Made by a program: the position numbers and the translations under genes. A stretch of DNA of 64,000 bases from Acetobacterium sp. KB-1. GTDB lineage: Bacteria; Bacillota; Clostridia; Eubacteriales; Eubacteriaceae. The stretch covers positions 3,450,889 through 3,514,888 of the forward strand of contig NZ_CP030040.1 of assembly GCF_003260995.1 (NCBI RefSeq), written 5' to 3'. Of the stretch, positions 44,859 to 55,238 are shown piece by piece (position 1 is the first letter of the stretch; every line of letters starts with the position of its first letter). The notes beneath the pieces were generated by a model. It searched no databases and was not told the origin of the DNA. It saw only the letters and a program-made list of their open reading frames with translations.

Positions 44859-46066
44859 AACCAGTAATCTTCACTGAAAATCTGAATGTTGGTTATGATA
44901 AAAAGGTAGTTGTTGAACAAGTGGATATTTGTGCCCAAAAAGGAGAACTGATCTGTTTGTTGGGTCCCAATGGGTCTGGAAAATCTACGATTTTGCGGAC
45001 CTTAACGGGATTGCAACCACCGGTAAATGGGCGAGTTGAAATTAATGGAAGGGATATAGCGACCATCAAAAAAGCAGAACTGGCTAAAAAAATGGCGATC
45101 GTGCTGACTGAACAGGTCTCGTTGGGACTGTTGACTGTTTTTGAAATTGCTTCAATGGGTCGATATCCCCATACCAATTTTATGGGAAGACTATCAGCAG
45201 AAGACGAAAAGATTGTTAATGAGGCGCTTGATCTGGTTGATGCTGGATATCTGAAAAACCGCTATTATTTCGAACTTAGCGATGGTGAAAAACAAAAGGT
45301 CATGATTGCCCGGGCGTTGGTTCAGGAACCCGAGCTGATTGTTCTGGATGAACCTACCAGTCATCTGGATGTTCGGCACAAGGTGGAAGTCATCAGTATT
45401 TTAAGAAAACTCTGTCTGGAAAAAGGCATCACCGTGGTGCTATCCCTCCATGACATTGATATTGCTATTAAAGGCTGTCAGAAGATTTTACTGATTGAAA
45501 AGGGTAAGGTTAAAGCTCAGGGAACGCCAGAAGAGATTATCAAAACTGGTACAATTCAGAGTCTTTACTCAATTGAAGGGGCTAATTATAATGAGTTGTT
45601 AGGGTGCCTCGAATTTTGTTCACCGGTATTACCGGAAGTGTTTATTACCGGCGGAAATGGCACTGGAACCGGCGTTTATCGGGCCGTATCCCGAGCTGGT
45701 TTTGGCATGTGCTGCGGGGTACTGCATAGCAATGACATTGACTTGCATGTGGCAAAGGCCCTCAATTGCGATGTTGTTGAAGAAGACTCGTTTAGTCGGA
45801 TTACCGAAAAACATTACGAAGATGCAGCAGCTAAAATGGCAAAAATGCACTATGTTATTGACACCGGCTTTCCGGTGGGAAAAACGAATGAGCATAATCT
45901 GGATTTAATCATTGATGCCATCAAAATGGGAAAAGTAGTTTTTAGCTTAACTGATCAAAGCGAATTAAAAGGACGGTTTGGTGATTGGGCCGAAAAAATA
46001 AAATGCTGTAAAAATCCGGCCGAGATTTTGCAGATCATCCCGCCACAAACAGGAAGTGGGTGCTGA
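44855..46066 (+). CDS. BtuD/FecE-type ABC ATPase with an unusual C-terminal domain
   Basis: A protein of 403 residues. The first ~255 form an iron/B12-importer ATPase: GPNGSGKST, ELSDGEKQKV, LIVLDEPTSHLD and SLHDIDIA. The remaining ~145 residues (from about VFITGGNGTGTG) are not part of normal BtuD, which ends near 250-270. They contain a glycine-rich loop, FGMCCGVLHSNDIDLHVA and KIKCCKNPAE, with two CC pairs. The added part might bind the corrinoid or a nucleotide (inference). It overlaps the permease gene by four bases and precedes cbiZ. Confidence 0.88.
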   Translation: MKPVIFTENLNVGYDKKVVVEQVDICAQKGELICLLGPNGSGKSTILRTLTGLQPPVNGRVEINGRDIATIKKAELAKKMAIVLTEQVSLGLLTVFEIASMGRYPHTNFMGRLSAEDEKIVNEALDLVDAGYLKNRYYFELSDGEKQKVMIARALVQEPELIVLDEPTSHLDVRHKVEVISILRKLCLEKGITVVLSLHDIDIAIKGCQKILLIEKGKVKAQGTPEEIIKTGTIQSLYSIEGANYNELLGCLEFCSPVLPEVFITGGNGTGTGVYRAVSRAGFGMCCGVLHSNDIDLHVAKALNCDVVEEDSFSRITEKHYEDAAAKMAKMHYVIDTGFPVGKTNEHNLDLIIDAIKMGKVVFSLTDQSELKGRFGDWAEKIKCCKNPAEILQIIPPQTGSGC

Positions 46067-46067
46067 G

Positions 46068-47225
46068 ATGATGTTGGGGGTAACAGCTACCGGAGATCCT
46101 ATTCATCGCTATCATCGGTGTCTGGTGGTGCCTTTTTCGGGACCACGAAAGGTTATCAGTACCGCCATGGAGCATGGTGGTTATCAGGAAAATCTAACGG
46201 CGATATTTAATCAGGATGTCAACCCCGGGCCGGGTCGGTTGTGCGAACACATGGAACCCGGTCAGCAGGAAAAAATGCAGTCCTTTATCCGGGAGGAGTT
46301 GGGGTTGGCTCCGGACACGGTAGCACGGATGGCTACGATTGTGTCCATGGAAAGTGCGGCCATTAAAAGCGAAACCTATGACATCCTGACCGTGACGGCT
46401 ATTACCACCGCTAGTCTGGAAGTCAATGGCGGGCGGATTGGTGAGAAAGCTACCAGCTATGAAAAAAACGGCGAGTATATTAATTTAAGACCGGGAACCA
46501 TTAATAGTATGGTCTTTGTCAGTGGCAATATGACACAAGGCTGTATGGCCCGAGCCATGGTGACAGCAACCGAGGCCAAAACAGCCGCTTGTCAGGAATT
46601 GATGGCCAGCAGCCTTTACTCAACCGGTATCGCCACCGGATCAGGAACGGATAACCTGATGATTATTTGCGATAGCGAGTCGACTAACCGACTGACCTAT
46701 GCTGGAAAGCATGGCAAGCTGGGAGAACTGATTGGTCGGTTGGTGCGGGATACTGTCAAAGAATCCCTCAATCAGCATATGGCCTTAAACCCGGTTACCC
46801 AGCATCGGTTATTTGCGCGAATGAAACGCTATGGCGTTACCGAGGGAACCTTTTTTAAAAAATTCAATGAACTCAGTCATAAAGGTCAACGCGATTTTCC
46901 CAAATGGATCGATCGTCTCCATCGGTTGGATCAGGAGGATGAGCTGGTAACCATGACTTCCCTCTATGTTCATCTGATGGATCAGCTGGGCTGGGGGTTG
47001 TTGTCTGGATCGGAAGCTATCAATGGCGGGGTAATAATTCTTAAGCAGATTGCCAAAGATCAATCAATTAATCTTGACTTATCAACAAAACAACATGAGT
47101 CCGCTGAAGCGGTGATTCAAAAAATGGTAAATTCTTTTGTGACGACCCTTTCAGAAATGGTCATGGCAAATGAAATAAAAACAAACTCAGAAGGAGAAAA
47201 GAAGAGTAATGAAAAGACAGTTTAA
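46068..47225 (+). CDS. cbiZ: CbiZ-like adenosylcobinamide amidohydrolase, copy 1, with extra C-terminal domain
   Basis: A protein of 385 residues. Residues ~1-230 carry the CbiZ pattern: TASLEVNGGRIGE, GTINSMVFV, TEAKTAACQEL and STGIATGSGTDNLMI. CbiZ cleaves the amide in the nucleotide-loop or linker of salvaged corrinoids to give adenosylcobyric acid. The last ~150 residues (RMKRYGVTEGTFF, SLYVHLMDQLGW) are additional and shared with the second copy at 55239. ATG 46068 is chosen because it aligns with that copy's start. It overlaps the lipoprotein gene behind it. Confidence 0.88.
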   Translation: MMLGVTATGDPIHRYHRCLVVPFSGPRKVISTAMEHGGYQENLTAIFNQDVNPGPGRLCEHMEPGQQEKMQSFIREELGLAPDTVARMATIVSMESAAIKSETYDILTVTAITTASLEVNGGRIGEKATSYEKNGEYINLRPGTINSMVFVSGNMTQGCMARAMVTATEAKTAACQELMASSLYSTGIATGSGTDNLMIICDSESTNRLTYAGKHGKLGELIGRLVRDTVKESLNQHMALNPVTQHRLFARMKRYGVTEGTFFKKFNELSHKGQRDFPKWIDRLHRLDQEDELVTMTSLYVHLMDQLGWGLLSGSEAINGGVIILKQIAKDQSINLDLSTKQHESAEAVIQKMVNSFVTTLSEMVMANEIKTNSEGEKKSNEKTV

Positions 47226-48381
47226 ACAGTTAGCGGTGATTGCGGTCACTGCGGTAATGGTAGTATCAGGGTTAGTAGGATTAACAGGGTGTCAGTCTGC
47301 TGACAAGAGCTATAAAAGCGAGGATGGCAATACCATCAAATTGCAGTATGCCAAAAATTTTAACATCGAATATCTTGATAATAATAATAAGATAGTCACC
47401 GATGGTGAAGGAAAACAAATGTTACTGCTGCAAAAAGGTCAGGAAGCTCCAGAGGAATACAAGGATCTACCATCGATTACCATTCCGATTGATCAGTCAG
47501 TTTATACCAGTACCACCCAGGTTGGCTTTTTACGAGCCTTTGATGACGAAACGCTGTTTGACAGCATTGTTGGGGTGCGTTTAAAAGCCGAAGAGTGGGA
47601 TTTCGATGCGATGAAAAATCGCATGCTAGAAGGTAAAATCAAAGATATTGGCTCTAATTCTGCCACCAGCAGCAGTTATGATTATGAGGTGATCCAATCC
47701 CTGAAGCCGAAGATTGTTTTTACTATAACTGGCATGGGTAGTGAACAGCAGAAGCTGATGGAGATGCTATCCCAGAATAACATTCCTTATCTCTATGATT
47801 CATCAAGTACCGAAACCGATTATCGGGGCACCATGGAATGGCTTAAATACTACTCTGCTTTTTATAATCTGGAAAAAGAAGCCGCTGAATACTATGATGA
47901 AGCGATGGTTCGTATTGACGAAATGAAAGCCAAGGTAGAAAATGAAGAAAAACCAAAGGTTGCCTGGGCCATTGTCTCTTCTGGGAAAATTTATGTTCAG
48001 AATGCCGGATCAAAAGCGGCGCAAATGGTTCGTGATGCTGGCGGTGAATACCTTTTTGATGACATTGGGGTTGGCAAAGATGGGGTTATCGTTATAACCC
48101 CGGAAGAGTTCTACAGCCGGGTTTCAAAGGCTGATTATTATATTAACTCCGGGATGCCAAAATATGGGCCGGATATTAAATCGATCACCGATCAGGTGCC
48201 GGTAGCGGCGGATCTTCCGATTTACAGCAGTGGCAACGTATGGCAGATTACCGATAGTTTTTGGTCGACTTATCATACCATTGATGAAAAATATCTGGAG
48301 CTGGCGGCCATTTTCCACTCTGACCTCTATCCGGATGCGGAATTCAGTCATTTCAGACAAATGCCTGCCGTCGCCAAATAA
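47209..48381 (+). CDS. BtuF-like corrinoid-binding lipoprotein
   Basis: A protein of 390 residues. A signal peptide ending in LTGC (lipobox, cysteine at about residue 27) anchors it outside the membrane. The rest has the layout of class III periplasmic binding proteins (helical backbone between two lobes; IVGVRL, YEVIQSLKPKIVF, IPYLYD). With the permease and ATPase it would complete a BtuCDF-type importer. The gene order permease-ATPase-cbiZ-binding protein is unusual. Its start lies inside cbiZ copy 1. Confidence 0.85.
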   Translation: MKRQFKQLAVIAVTAVMVVSGLVGLTGCQSADKSYKSEDGNTIKLQYAKNFNIEYLDNNNKIVTDGEGKQMLLLQKGQEAPEEYKDLPSITIPIDQSVYTSTTQVGFLRAFDDETLFDSIVGVRLKAEEWDFDAMKNRMLEGKIKDIGSNSATSSSYDYEVIQSLKPKIVFTITGMGSEQQKLMEMLSQNNIPYLYDSSSTETDYRGTMEWLKYYSAFYNLEKEAAEYYDEAMVRIDEMKAKVENEEKPKVAWAIVSSGKIYVQNAGSKAAQMVRDAGGEYLFDDIGVGKDGVIVITPEEFYSRVSKADYYINSGMPKYGPDIKSITDQVPVAADLPIYSSGNVWQITDSFWSTYHTIDEKYLELAAIFHSDLYPDAEFSHFRQMPAVAK

Positions 48382-48390
48382 GGTGAAAAA

Positions 48391-51300
48391 ATGTTAAATT
48401 TAGTCATTATTATGACCAGTATGGAGCCTTTCCTGACTTTCAGGGAGGCTCTGGTCAATTTAGATAAACACTATCCCGGTAAGTTTAGGGTGGCGTTGTT
48501 TAATACAACGGAGCTAGAAAATAGTGAAGTCTATGCCCAATGTGTTGAGGTAACAGAAAAAGCTGATTTCATTTTTATGAACATTCATGGTTCATTATCC
48601 TTTTTCAAACCTTTTTATGCTTATTTTAATCAGTTTAAAAAGCAGAAACCTTTTTTTATTAACACTACTATAGAAGAAGAGGTCGGTGAGGTTTTTCCGG
48701 ATTGCAGCATTATGCCGGAGGACTTCAAGACGATTTATAAATATTTCAAGTCGACCAGCGTAAAAAATTTTAAAAACCTGATCAAGTGGATCGGCAATCA
48801 GTTTGCCGGTGGAGAATATCCCCTTGATCCACCGGTGCTGCCAAAATGGAGTGGGATCTATGATCCAGATCGCGATAGCTCCGATGAGACCGCTTATTTA
48901 ACTGAGCTTCGCAGCAATGGTCAATTTACTATTGGTATTATCATCAACGTATTGCTGGTTCAGAAGGATAATCTGGCTCATATCGATGCCCTGATTCGTG
49001 AGATTAGAAATCAGGGTGTCAATCCCCTATGTATTTATTCCGATATGCTGCCGGATCTGGATCTGGGCTGTGAAGGTATCCGCAATGTGCTGGAACGCTG
49101 TATGATTCAGGATGGTCAGGTGATTGTCGATGCCATCATCAATACCACAGCGTTTAGTCTGACGATTCTTTCCGATCCGGGGGATGGCTCAAAGCTCAAA
49201 GATACCAGCATTTTCGAATTATTCAAAGTACCGGTTTTGCAATCCATGACCACCCTGCAATCATTGGCGGAGTGGGATGAATCGGTGCGGGGTCTGGACC
49301 CCCTTTCACTTAGCTTTTGTGTGTTTCAGCCAGAGTTTGACGGTCAGGTGATTGCCTATCCTTTTGCCACCACCGAAAATGAAGACACTCCCCTTGGTTC
49401 GAAACGGGTTTCCAAACCGATTGCTGAACGGGTTAACCGGATTGTTACGCTAGCGCATAATTGGGCCAGATTACGGCATAAAGATAATGCCAAAAAGAAG
49501 GTGGCCATCATCCTTCATAATAATCCGCCCCGAAATGATAACATCGGCGGCGCCGCCGGACTGGATACGCCAGTTTCGGTTTATGAGATGATGAATGCGC
49601 TGGAGGAGAGTGGAATCTTTACCGCCTATCATTTTGAGGATGGGAAAGAAATTATTGACCGTATTACCAGTGGATTGACGAATGACGGTCGCTGGTCTTC
49701 GCCGGAAGCGATGCTTAAAAAAAGTATTGACACAGTTAAGAAAGAACAGTATCAAAAGTGGTTTGATCAGTTTATTCCCCGAATCCAGGAAAATCTGGTC
49801 AAATATTGGGACGAACCGGTAGGCGATTTTATGGCGGTGGAGAATCAGTTGCTCGTTCCCGGGATTCTCAATGGTAATGTTTTTATCGGACTGCAGCCCC
49901 CCCGAGCCTTTGAAGATAAGGCTGAAGAAATGTACCACAGCACCGATATCCCCTGTCCCCATCAGTACATTGGGGTTTACAATTGGGTTGAAAAAATTTT
50001 TGAAGCCGATGTAATTATTCATGTCGGTACCCATGGCACCATCGAATGGTTGCCCGGCAAAGAAGTGGGGCTGTCCAAAAATTGTTATAGCGATATCTGC
50101 ATTGGTACCATTCCCCATCTCTATTCTTATATTATTAATGCTCCCGGTGAAGGCACCCAGGCCAAGCGACGAACCTACGCCACCCTTTTGGATTATATGG
50201 TGCCATCAATGTTTGAAGCCGGAGTTTACGATGAACTCGCTGAGATGGATGAGTTGATGAAACAGTACTATCATATTCAGAGTGCAGATCCTAAAAAGCT
50301 GCCAATTATTCAGCAGGAAATCAAGGAATTGGCCATCAGGATGAATCTGCATGACGATATTGGCATTACCGCCCAACAAATGGAAACGGATATTGATGGC
50401 TGTATCCATGAATTTCACTCCTGGGTTACCAACGTTCAGGCCTGTGATATTTATGACGGCTTTCACATTTTTGGGATGGTTCCGAAAGGTGATAAATTCA
50501 GGAACATGCTGAAAATGCTGGTCAGAAACCGTAATGGCACCATCCCCTCGCTGCGGGATGGGGTCTGTGATTTACTGGGTCTGGATCATGAAGCCTTACT
50601 GGCTGAACCGGATAAAGCGACCAGTGATGGAAAATCCTATGGGATTCTATTAGCAGAGGCCGATGAAATTGGTCGTGATATTTTTCTGGAATTGGAAAAG
50701 CAAAATTATGAACCCGAGGCTGTTGCACAAATTATCAAACTGTTTGAGTGTAGTGATAAAAACCCCACCAGACGATTGCAGGAAACTCTGGATTATGTCT
50801 GTCGCTTTGTGTTGCCACGGGTGATGCGGATTACCGACGAGCTGGATCACTTTATCAATGGAATCCATGGGAAGTTTATCCCGCCGGGACCCTCCGGGGC
50901 ACCGACTCGAGGAAATGCTGGAATTCTGCCCACGGGTAGAAATTTCTATTCTGTCGATCCTGGTGCGATGCCATCCCGACCTTCCTGGGAAATCGGCCAG
51001 GTATTGGGAGATCAGCTGATGGAGCGATATCAGAAGGATGAAGGTAAATATCCGGAGAGCGTCTCGATGCTGGTCTATGCCACTGAATCGATGCGGACCT
51101 ATGGGGATGATATTTCCGAAACCTTTTATCTGTTGGGTACCCGACCCGTCTGGTTGGGGAACACTGACCGGGTGATTGGGGTTGAAGCGATCCCACTGGA
51201 AGAGTTGGGACGACCCAGAATCGATGTGACACTACGGATCACCGGGCTTTTCCGGGATGCCTTTCCCAATCTGATCGAACGGGTGGAAGATGCAGTGAAT

Positions 51301-52140
51301 CTGGTCGCTGCACTGGATGAGCCCGATGAGATGAACTATATCCGCAAGCATGTAAAAGAAGAGGTAGCTGAACTGGTTAGCCAGGGTATTTCCCTGGAAC
51401 AGGCCGAACGCCAGTCATTGCTGCGGGTGTTTGGTGATCCACCGGGAGCCTATGGTGCCGGTACCAAAAATGTCGTCGAAAGTCAGAAATGGAATGACGT
51501 CACCGATCTGGGGACCGTCTACACCACCTGGGGCTGTCATGCCTATGGGAAGGATGTCCATGGTGAAAAAATGCCAGAGGTCTTTACCCGGCGTTTTAGC
51601 AAGATCAATGTGGCGGTGAAGAATGAATCGACCCGGGAAGTGGACATGCTTGACAGCGACGATTTTTATAATTATTTTGGCGGCATGGTTGCAGCGATTA
51701 CGACCCATAGCGGTTCCCAGAAGCCGGCCTACGTGCCCAGCACTTCGGACACCGATCATATCGAAACCCTGAGCCTCCATGAAGAAGCCTCCCGGGTGAT
51801 GCGAACCCGGGTCAACAATCCCAAATGGATTGAGGGCTTGAAAAATCACGGTTATCGGGGGGCCAAACAAATTTCGGCGATGGTGGATATTACCTTTGGC
51901 TGGGATGCCACTACTAACGTCATTGACGACTGGATGTATGATGCCATTGCCAACCGTTACGCCTTCGATAAAGAAACCACCGACTGGATGCGGGAAGTTA
52001 ATCCCTGGGCTCTCCAGAATGTGGCTGAACGATTATTAGAGGCTAATCAGCGGGGAATGTGGCATGCCTCAAAGGAAAGTGTCGAAAAACTGGAAAAGCT
52101 ATGCCTGGAAATGGAAGGAAGCCTGGAGTCACTTGGTTAA
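48391..52140 (+). CDS. CobN/ChlH-like metallochelatase large subunit, copy 1
   Basis: A protein of 1249 residues, the size of CobN, BchH/ChlH and HmuS-type proteins. HVGTHGTIEWLPGKEVGLS, GEGTQAKRRTYATLLDYMVPSM, GAPTRGNAGILPTGRNFYSVDP, GRPRIDVTLRITGLFRD and GDPPGAYGAGTKN are the conserved blocks of the catalytic part. In the known complexes this subunit binds the tetrapyrrole and ChlI plus ChlD drive metal transfer by ATP hydrolysis. Here the cobalt pathway is the anaerobic type, so the usual aerobic CobN job (cobalt into hydrogenobyrinic acid diamide) is unlikely. Corrinoid metal exchange or removal is an inference from riboswitch, importer and CbiZ context. Confidence 0.9.
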   Translation: MLNLVIIMTSMEPFLTFREALVNLDKHYPGKFRVALFNTTELENSEVYAQCVEVTEKADFIFMNIHGSLSFFKPFYAYFNQFKKQKPFFINTTIEEEVGEVFPDCSIMPEDFKTIYKYFKSTSVKNFKNLIKWIGNQFAGGEYPLDPPVLPKWSGIYDPDRDSSDETAYLTELRSNGQFTIGIIINVLLVQKDNLAHIDALIREIRNQGVNPLCIYSDMLPDLDLGCEGIRNVLERCMIQDGQVIVDAIINTTAFSLTILSDPGDGSKLKDTSIFELFKVPVLQSMTTLQSLAEWDESVRGLDPLSLSFCVFQPEFDGQVIAYPFATTENEDTPLGSKRVSKPIAERVNRIVTLAHNWARLRHKDNAKKKVAIILHNNPPRNDNIGGAAGLDTPVSVYEMMNALEESGIFTAYHFEDGKEIIDRITSGLTNDGRWSSPEAMLKKSIDTVKKEQYQKWFDQFIPRIQENLVKYWDEPVGDFMAVENQLLVPGILNGNVFIGLQPPRAFEDKAEEMYHSTDIPCPHQYIGVYNWVEKIFEADVIIHVGTHGTIEWLPGKEVGLSKNCYSDICIGTIPHLYSYIINAPGEGTQAKRRTYATLLDYMVPSMFEAGVYDELAEMDELMKQYYHIQSADPKKLPIIQQEIKELAIRMNLHDDIGITAQQMETDIDGCIHEFHSWVTNVQACDIYDGFHIFGMVPKGDKFRNMLKMLVRNRNGTIPSLRDGVCDLLGLDHEALLAEPDKATSDGKSYGILLAEADEIGRDIFLELEKQNYEPEAVAQIIKLFECSDKNPTRRLQETLDYVCRFVLPRVMRITDELDHFINGIHGKFIPPGPSGAPTRGNAGILPTGRNFYSVDPGAMPSRPSWEIGQVLGDQLMERYQKDEGKYPESVSMLVYATESMRTYGDDISETFYLLGTRPVWLGNTDRVIGVEAIPLEELGRPRIDVTLRITGLFRDAFPNLIERVEDAVNLVAALDEPDEMNYIRKHVKEEVAELVSQGISLEQAERQSLLRVFGDPPGAYGAGTKNVVESQKWNDVTDLGTVYTTWGCHAYGKDVHGEKMPEVFTRRFSKINVAVKNESTREVDMLDSDDFYNYFGGMVAAITTHSGSQKPAYVPSTSDTDHIETLSLHEEASRVMRTRVNNPKWIEGLKNHGYRGAKQISAMVDITFGWDATTNVIDDWMYDAIANRYAFDKETTDWMREVNPWALQNVAERLLEANQRGMWHASKESVEKLEKLCLEMEGSLESLG

Positions 52141-52152
52141 GAGGAGCGAAAA

Positions 52153-54102
52153 ATGATGAAAAATACCGTATTTCCCTTTGTAGCGGTTGTTGGACAGACG
52201 GAAATAAAGAATGCTTTAATCTGGAATATCATTAATCCAAAGATCGGCGGGGTTTTGATCAGTGGTGAAAAAGGAACCGCTAAATCAACCTTGGTTCGAG
52301 GAGTCTGTCGACTGACAAAGGAAACGGCGCTGGTGGAACTGCCACTCAACACTACTGAGGACTGCCTGCTGGGAAATATCGATTTTGAGCATGCGATTAA
52401 ATATGGGGAAAGAAAATTTGAACCGGGAATCTTGAAAAAGGCGGATGGTAATCTGCTATATGTCGATGAAGTCAATCTGTTAAGTGATCATCTGGTCAAA
52501 TCACTGTTGGAAGCAGCCTCTTCCGGAGAAAACATTATTGAACGTGAAGGACTGTCCTATCGGCATGATGCAAAATTTATGCTGGTTGGTAGTATGAATC
52601 CGGAAGAAGGGGGATTACGCCCCCAATTTCTGGATCGCTTTGGCTTATATGTCGAGGTAGAAGGGGAAACGGATATCCGGATTCGAGCAGAAATTATTCG
52701 CAGACGGATTGAATTTGAACAAAACCCGGCCGACTACGAAAAGAAATGGCATTTAGAAATGAAAACCTTATCCAACCAGATTGAAGGCGCCTGGGATCAA
52801 ATCGATGCTATTGTCGTTTCAGAAAATGCCATGAATCTGGCGGCATCGATGGTCAAGGAAGCCAATTGTGCTGGACATCGGGCCGAGCTGGTGATTATTG
52901 AAACCGCTCGGGCCATAGCCGCCCAGGATGGACGAAAGGTACTGAATATTTCAGATATCAAAGAAGCTGCTAAATATGCGCTGCCCCATCGTGTCCGGGA
53001 AGCAGACAGTGTGCCGGAGGCTACGCCGCCGACAGCGCCTGAGACGCCAGAAGAATCGGAAGAGCAGGACCAGCAGGCGCCTGATCAATCTCAATCGGAA
53101 CCGGAAGTAGCGGATCATCCCGAAAACCCTTCCTCAGAAAATTCGGAATCATCGGAAGAACATCAGGAACAGCCACCGCAAGAGCAGCCAGAATCAGCAG
53201 AGCCGGAGAATGAGACGACCGATCAGAGTGATCCGGAGGATGATTTCTATCAGGGCGAAACAGAAAATCTGGATGCACCGGAATCTGTTTTTCAGATTGC
53301 CCGCTGGATTTCAGACAGTGAAAAAGCGACGATCTCCAAAGGCAGTGGAAAACGGAGCCTGATGGTAACCACGTCGCTTCAGGGACGGTATGTGCGGAAC
53401 CGCTCTCCGATAAATGGTGAAATCCGGGACATAGCCTTGGACGCCACGCTTCGGACCGCTGCACCCTATCAGAAAGACCGGGAAAAGGATGGGATGGCAA
53501 TTGCCATTAAAAAATCCGATATCCGGGTGAAGATTCGGGAAAAACGAACTGGAAATACGATTATTTTTGTCGTTGATGCCAGTGGTTCCATGGGGGCCAA
53601 TAAACGGATGAAGGCTGTCAAGGGTGCCATTGTGGCGATGCTCAACGATGCCTATCAGAAGCGGGATAAGGTCGGGATGATTGTTTTCAAACATGATGCC
53701 GCCGAATTGGCTCTGGGTGTGACCAGAAGTGTTGAGTTAGCCGAAAAGAAACTGGTAACGCTGCCTACTGGGGGAAGAACACCTCTGGCAGCAGGGTTGA
53801 ATATGGCTTACGAGGTGGTGAAGGCCGGAAAATATAAAGACGCGGATATGCTGCCGGTAATCGTCCTGATTTCGGATGGCCGGGCCACCTACAGCGACCG
53901 GGGTGATCCTTTTGAAGAAGCCATGAAAGCCGCTGGAAAGATTCGGGTCGAAAAGATAAAAACCATTGTCATCGATACCGATGAGCGTTTTGTAAAACTA
54001 AAGTTGGCTGAAAAACTAGCGAAACAAATGGATGCTGACCGCTATCAGATTGATGAGCTGAAAGCCATGAGTCTGGTCACTGCGGTTTCGCTTTCCTTAT
54101 AA
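52153..54102 (+). CDS. ChlD/BchD-like AAA plus VWA chelatase subunit, copy 1
   Basis: A protein of 649 residues. An N-terminal AAA+ domain has [11 protein letters not shown] (Walker A) and [10 protein letters not shown] (Walker B). A linker at about residues 295-375 is very rich in P, E, S and Q, and a C-terminal von Willebrand A domain has FVVDASGSMGANKRM, the DxSxS metal site. In Mg- and Co-chelatases this subunit holds the ChlI ring against the large subunit. It starts 12 bases after the large-subunit gene, so both are co-translated. Confidence 0.9.
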   Translation: MMKNTVFPFVAVVGQTEIKNALIWNIINPKIGGVLISGEKGTAKSTLVRGVCRLTKETALVELPLNTTEDCLLGNIDFEHAIKYGERKFEPGILKKADGNLLYVDEVNLLSDHLVKSLLEAASSGENIIEREGLSYRHDAKFMLVGSMNPEEGGLRPQFLDRFGLYVEVEGETDIRIRAEIIRRRIEFEQNPADYEKKWHLEMKTLSNQIEGAWDQIDAIVVSENAMNLAASMVKEANCAGHRAELVIIETARAIAAQDGRKVLNISDIKEAAKYALPHRVREADSVPEATPPTAPETPEESEEQDQQAPDQSQSEPEVADHPENPSSENSESSEEHQEQPPQEQPESAEPENETTDQSDPEDDFYQGETENLDAPESVFQIARWISDSEKATISKGSGKRSLMVTTSLQGRYVRNRSPINGEIRDIALDATLRTAAPYQKDREKDGMAIAIKKSDIRVKIREKRTGNTIIFVVDASGSMGANKRMKAVKGAIVAMLNDAYQKRDKVGMIVFKHDAAELALGVTRSVELAEKKLVTLPTGGRTPLAAGLNMAYEVVKAGKYKDADMLPVIVLISDGRATYSDRGDPFEEAMKAAGKIRVEKIKTIVIDTDERFVKLKLAEKLAKQMDADRYQIDELKAMSLVTAVSLSL

Positions 54103-54137
54103 TCAGCAAATGTCGAGTACAAGAAAAGGAATAATAA

Positions 54138-55169
54138 ATGAATAATAAGAAAATATATCCCTTTACTGCTATCGTGGGTCAGGAAAAAATGAAACTGGCC
54201 CTGATTCTCAATGTGATTAACCCATCCTTGGGTGGGGTTTTAATCCGAGGTGAAAAAGGAACCGCTAAATCCACCGCGGTCCGGGCCCTGGCCGATCTTT
54301 TGCCGGAGCGTGATCAGGCTGAAGGCTGCAAATTCTCCTGTGACCCAGTCAATCTGGATCAAGCTTGTCAGAGCTGTCGTGAAAAGATAAAAAACCATGA
54401 TAGCACGATCGTCAAAGCCAAGATGAAGGTTATTGATCTTCCGGTCAGTGCCACCGAAGACCGGGTCGTGGGAACGCTGGACATTGAACATGCTATTAAA
54501 CACGGTGAAAAACGCTTTGAACCGGGGATTCTTGCCCAGGCTAACCGTAATATTCTTTACGTTGATGAGGTCAATTTGCTGGATGACCATGTGGTTGATA
54601 TTCTATTGGATTCAGCGGCTATGGGAGTCAACACCATTGAACGGGAGGGAATCTCTTATACCCATCCGGCGAAATTCACCCTAGTGGGGACGATGAATCC
54701 CGAGGAAGGTGATTTACGGCCGCAATTGCTGGATCGCTTTGGCCTGGTTGTTGATGTTGTCGGTGAAGGGGAGATTAGCCAAAGAGTAGATGTTATTAAG
54801 CGACGTCTGGATTTTGAAGAAAACAATGACGCCTTTCATGAGCTGTATAAAGTCAATCAAAATGAACAGGTTGAGCGGATTCAAAATGCCGCGGTGTTTT
54901 TGCCAAATGTCCGCTTTGATGACCAGCTGCTTGAAACCATCGCCAGAATTTCCATGTCGTTGGGAGTCGATGGTCATCGGGCTGATATCGTGATGATGAA
55001 AACAGCGATGACGATCGCCGCCTATCATGGCAATGAATCGGTGACCAGCCAGGATATTAAAGAAGCGGCCATCTTTGTTCTGCCCCATCGGATGCGGAAG
55101 CGCCCCTTTGATGATTCTCAGTTTAATACCGATAGCATTGAAGAAATTGTTGATTCATTAATAGGCTGA
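54138..55169 (+). CDS. ChlI-like AAA+ chelatase subunit, copy 1
   Basis: A protein of 343 residues with [53 protein letters not shown] and [11 protein letters not shown], the conserved elements of Mg-chelatase subunit I/CobS-like ATPases. Four cysteines (CKFSC and CQSC, about residues 56-78) form a possible metal site also seen in other ChlI proteins. It forms ATP-driven rings with the ChlD-like partner. A paralogue is at 61910. Confidence 0.92.
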   Translation: MNNKKIYPFTAIVGQEKMKLALILNVINPSLGGVLIRGEKGTAKSTAVRALADLLPERDQAEGCKFSCDPVNLDQACQSCREKIKNHDSTIVKAKMKVIDLPVSATEDRVVGTLDIEHAIKHGEKRFEPGILAQANRNILYVDEVNLLDDHVVDILLDSAAMGVNTIEREGISYTHPAKFTLVGTMNPEEGDLRPQLLDRFGLVVDVVGEGEISQRVDVIKRRLDFEENNDAFHELYKVNQNEQVERIQNAAVFLPNVRFDDQLLETIARISMSLGVDGHRADIVMMKTAMTIAAYHGNESVTSQDIKEAAIFVLPHRMRKRPFDDSQFNTDSIEEIVDSLIG

Positions 55170-55238
55170 GATGAACCAATTAAAGGGGGTAGAGAAGAGT
55201 AGAGAATGAATATTAATTCAGTGAGGGAGAATCAGAGT

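Noticed and set aside
49471-50118. Minus-strand frame of 215 codons inside the first CobN-like gene
   Set aside because: Antisense to a highly conserved coding region; codon pattern follows the plus-strand gene.
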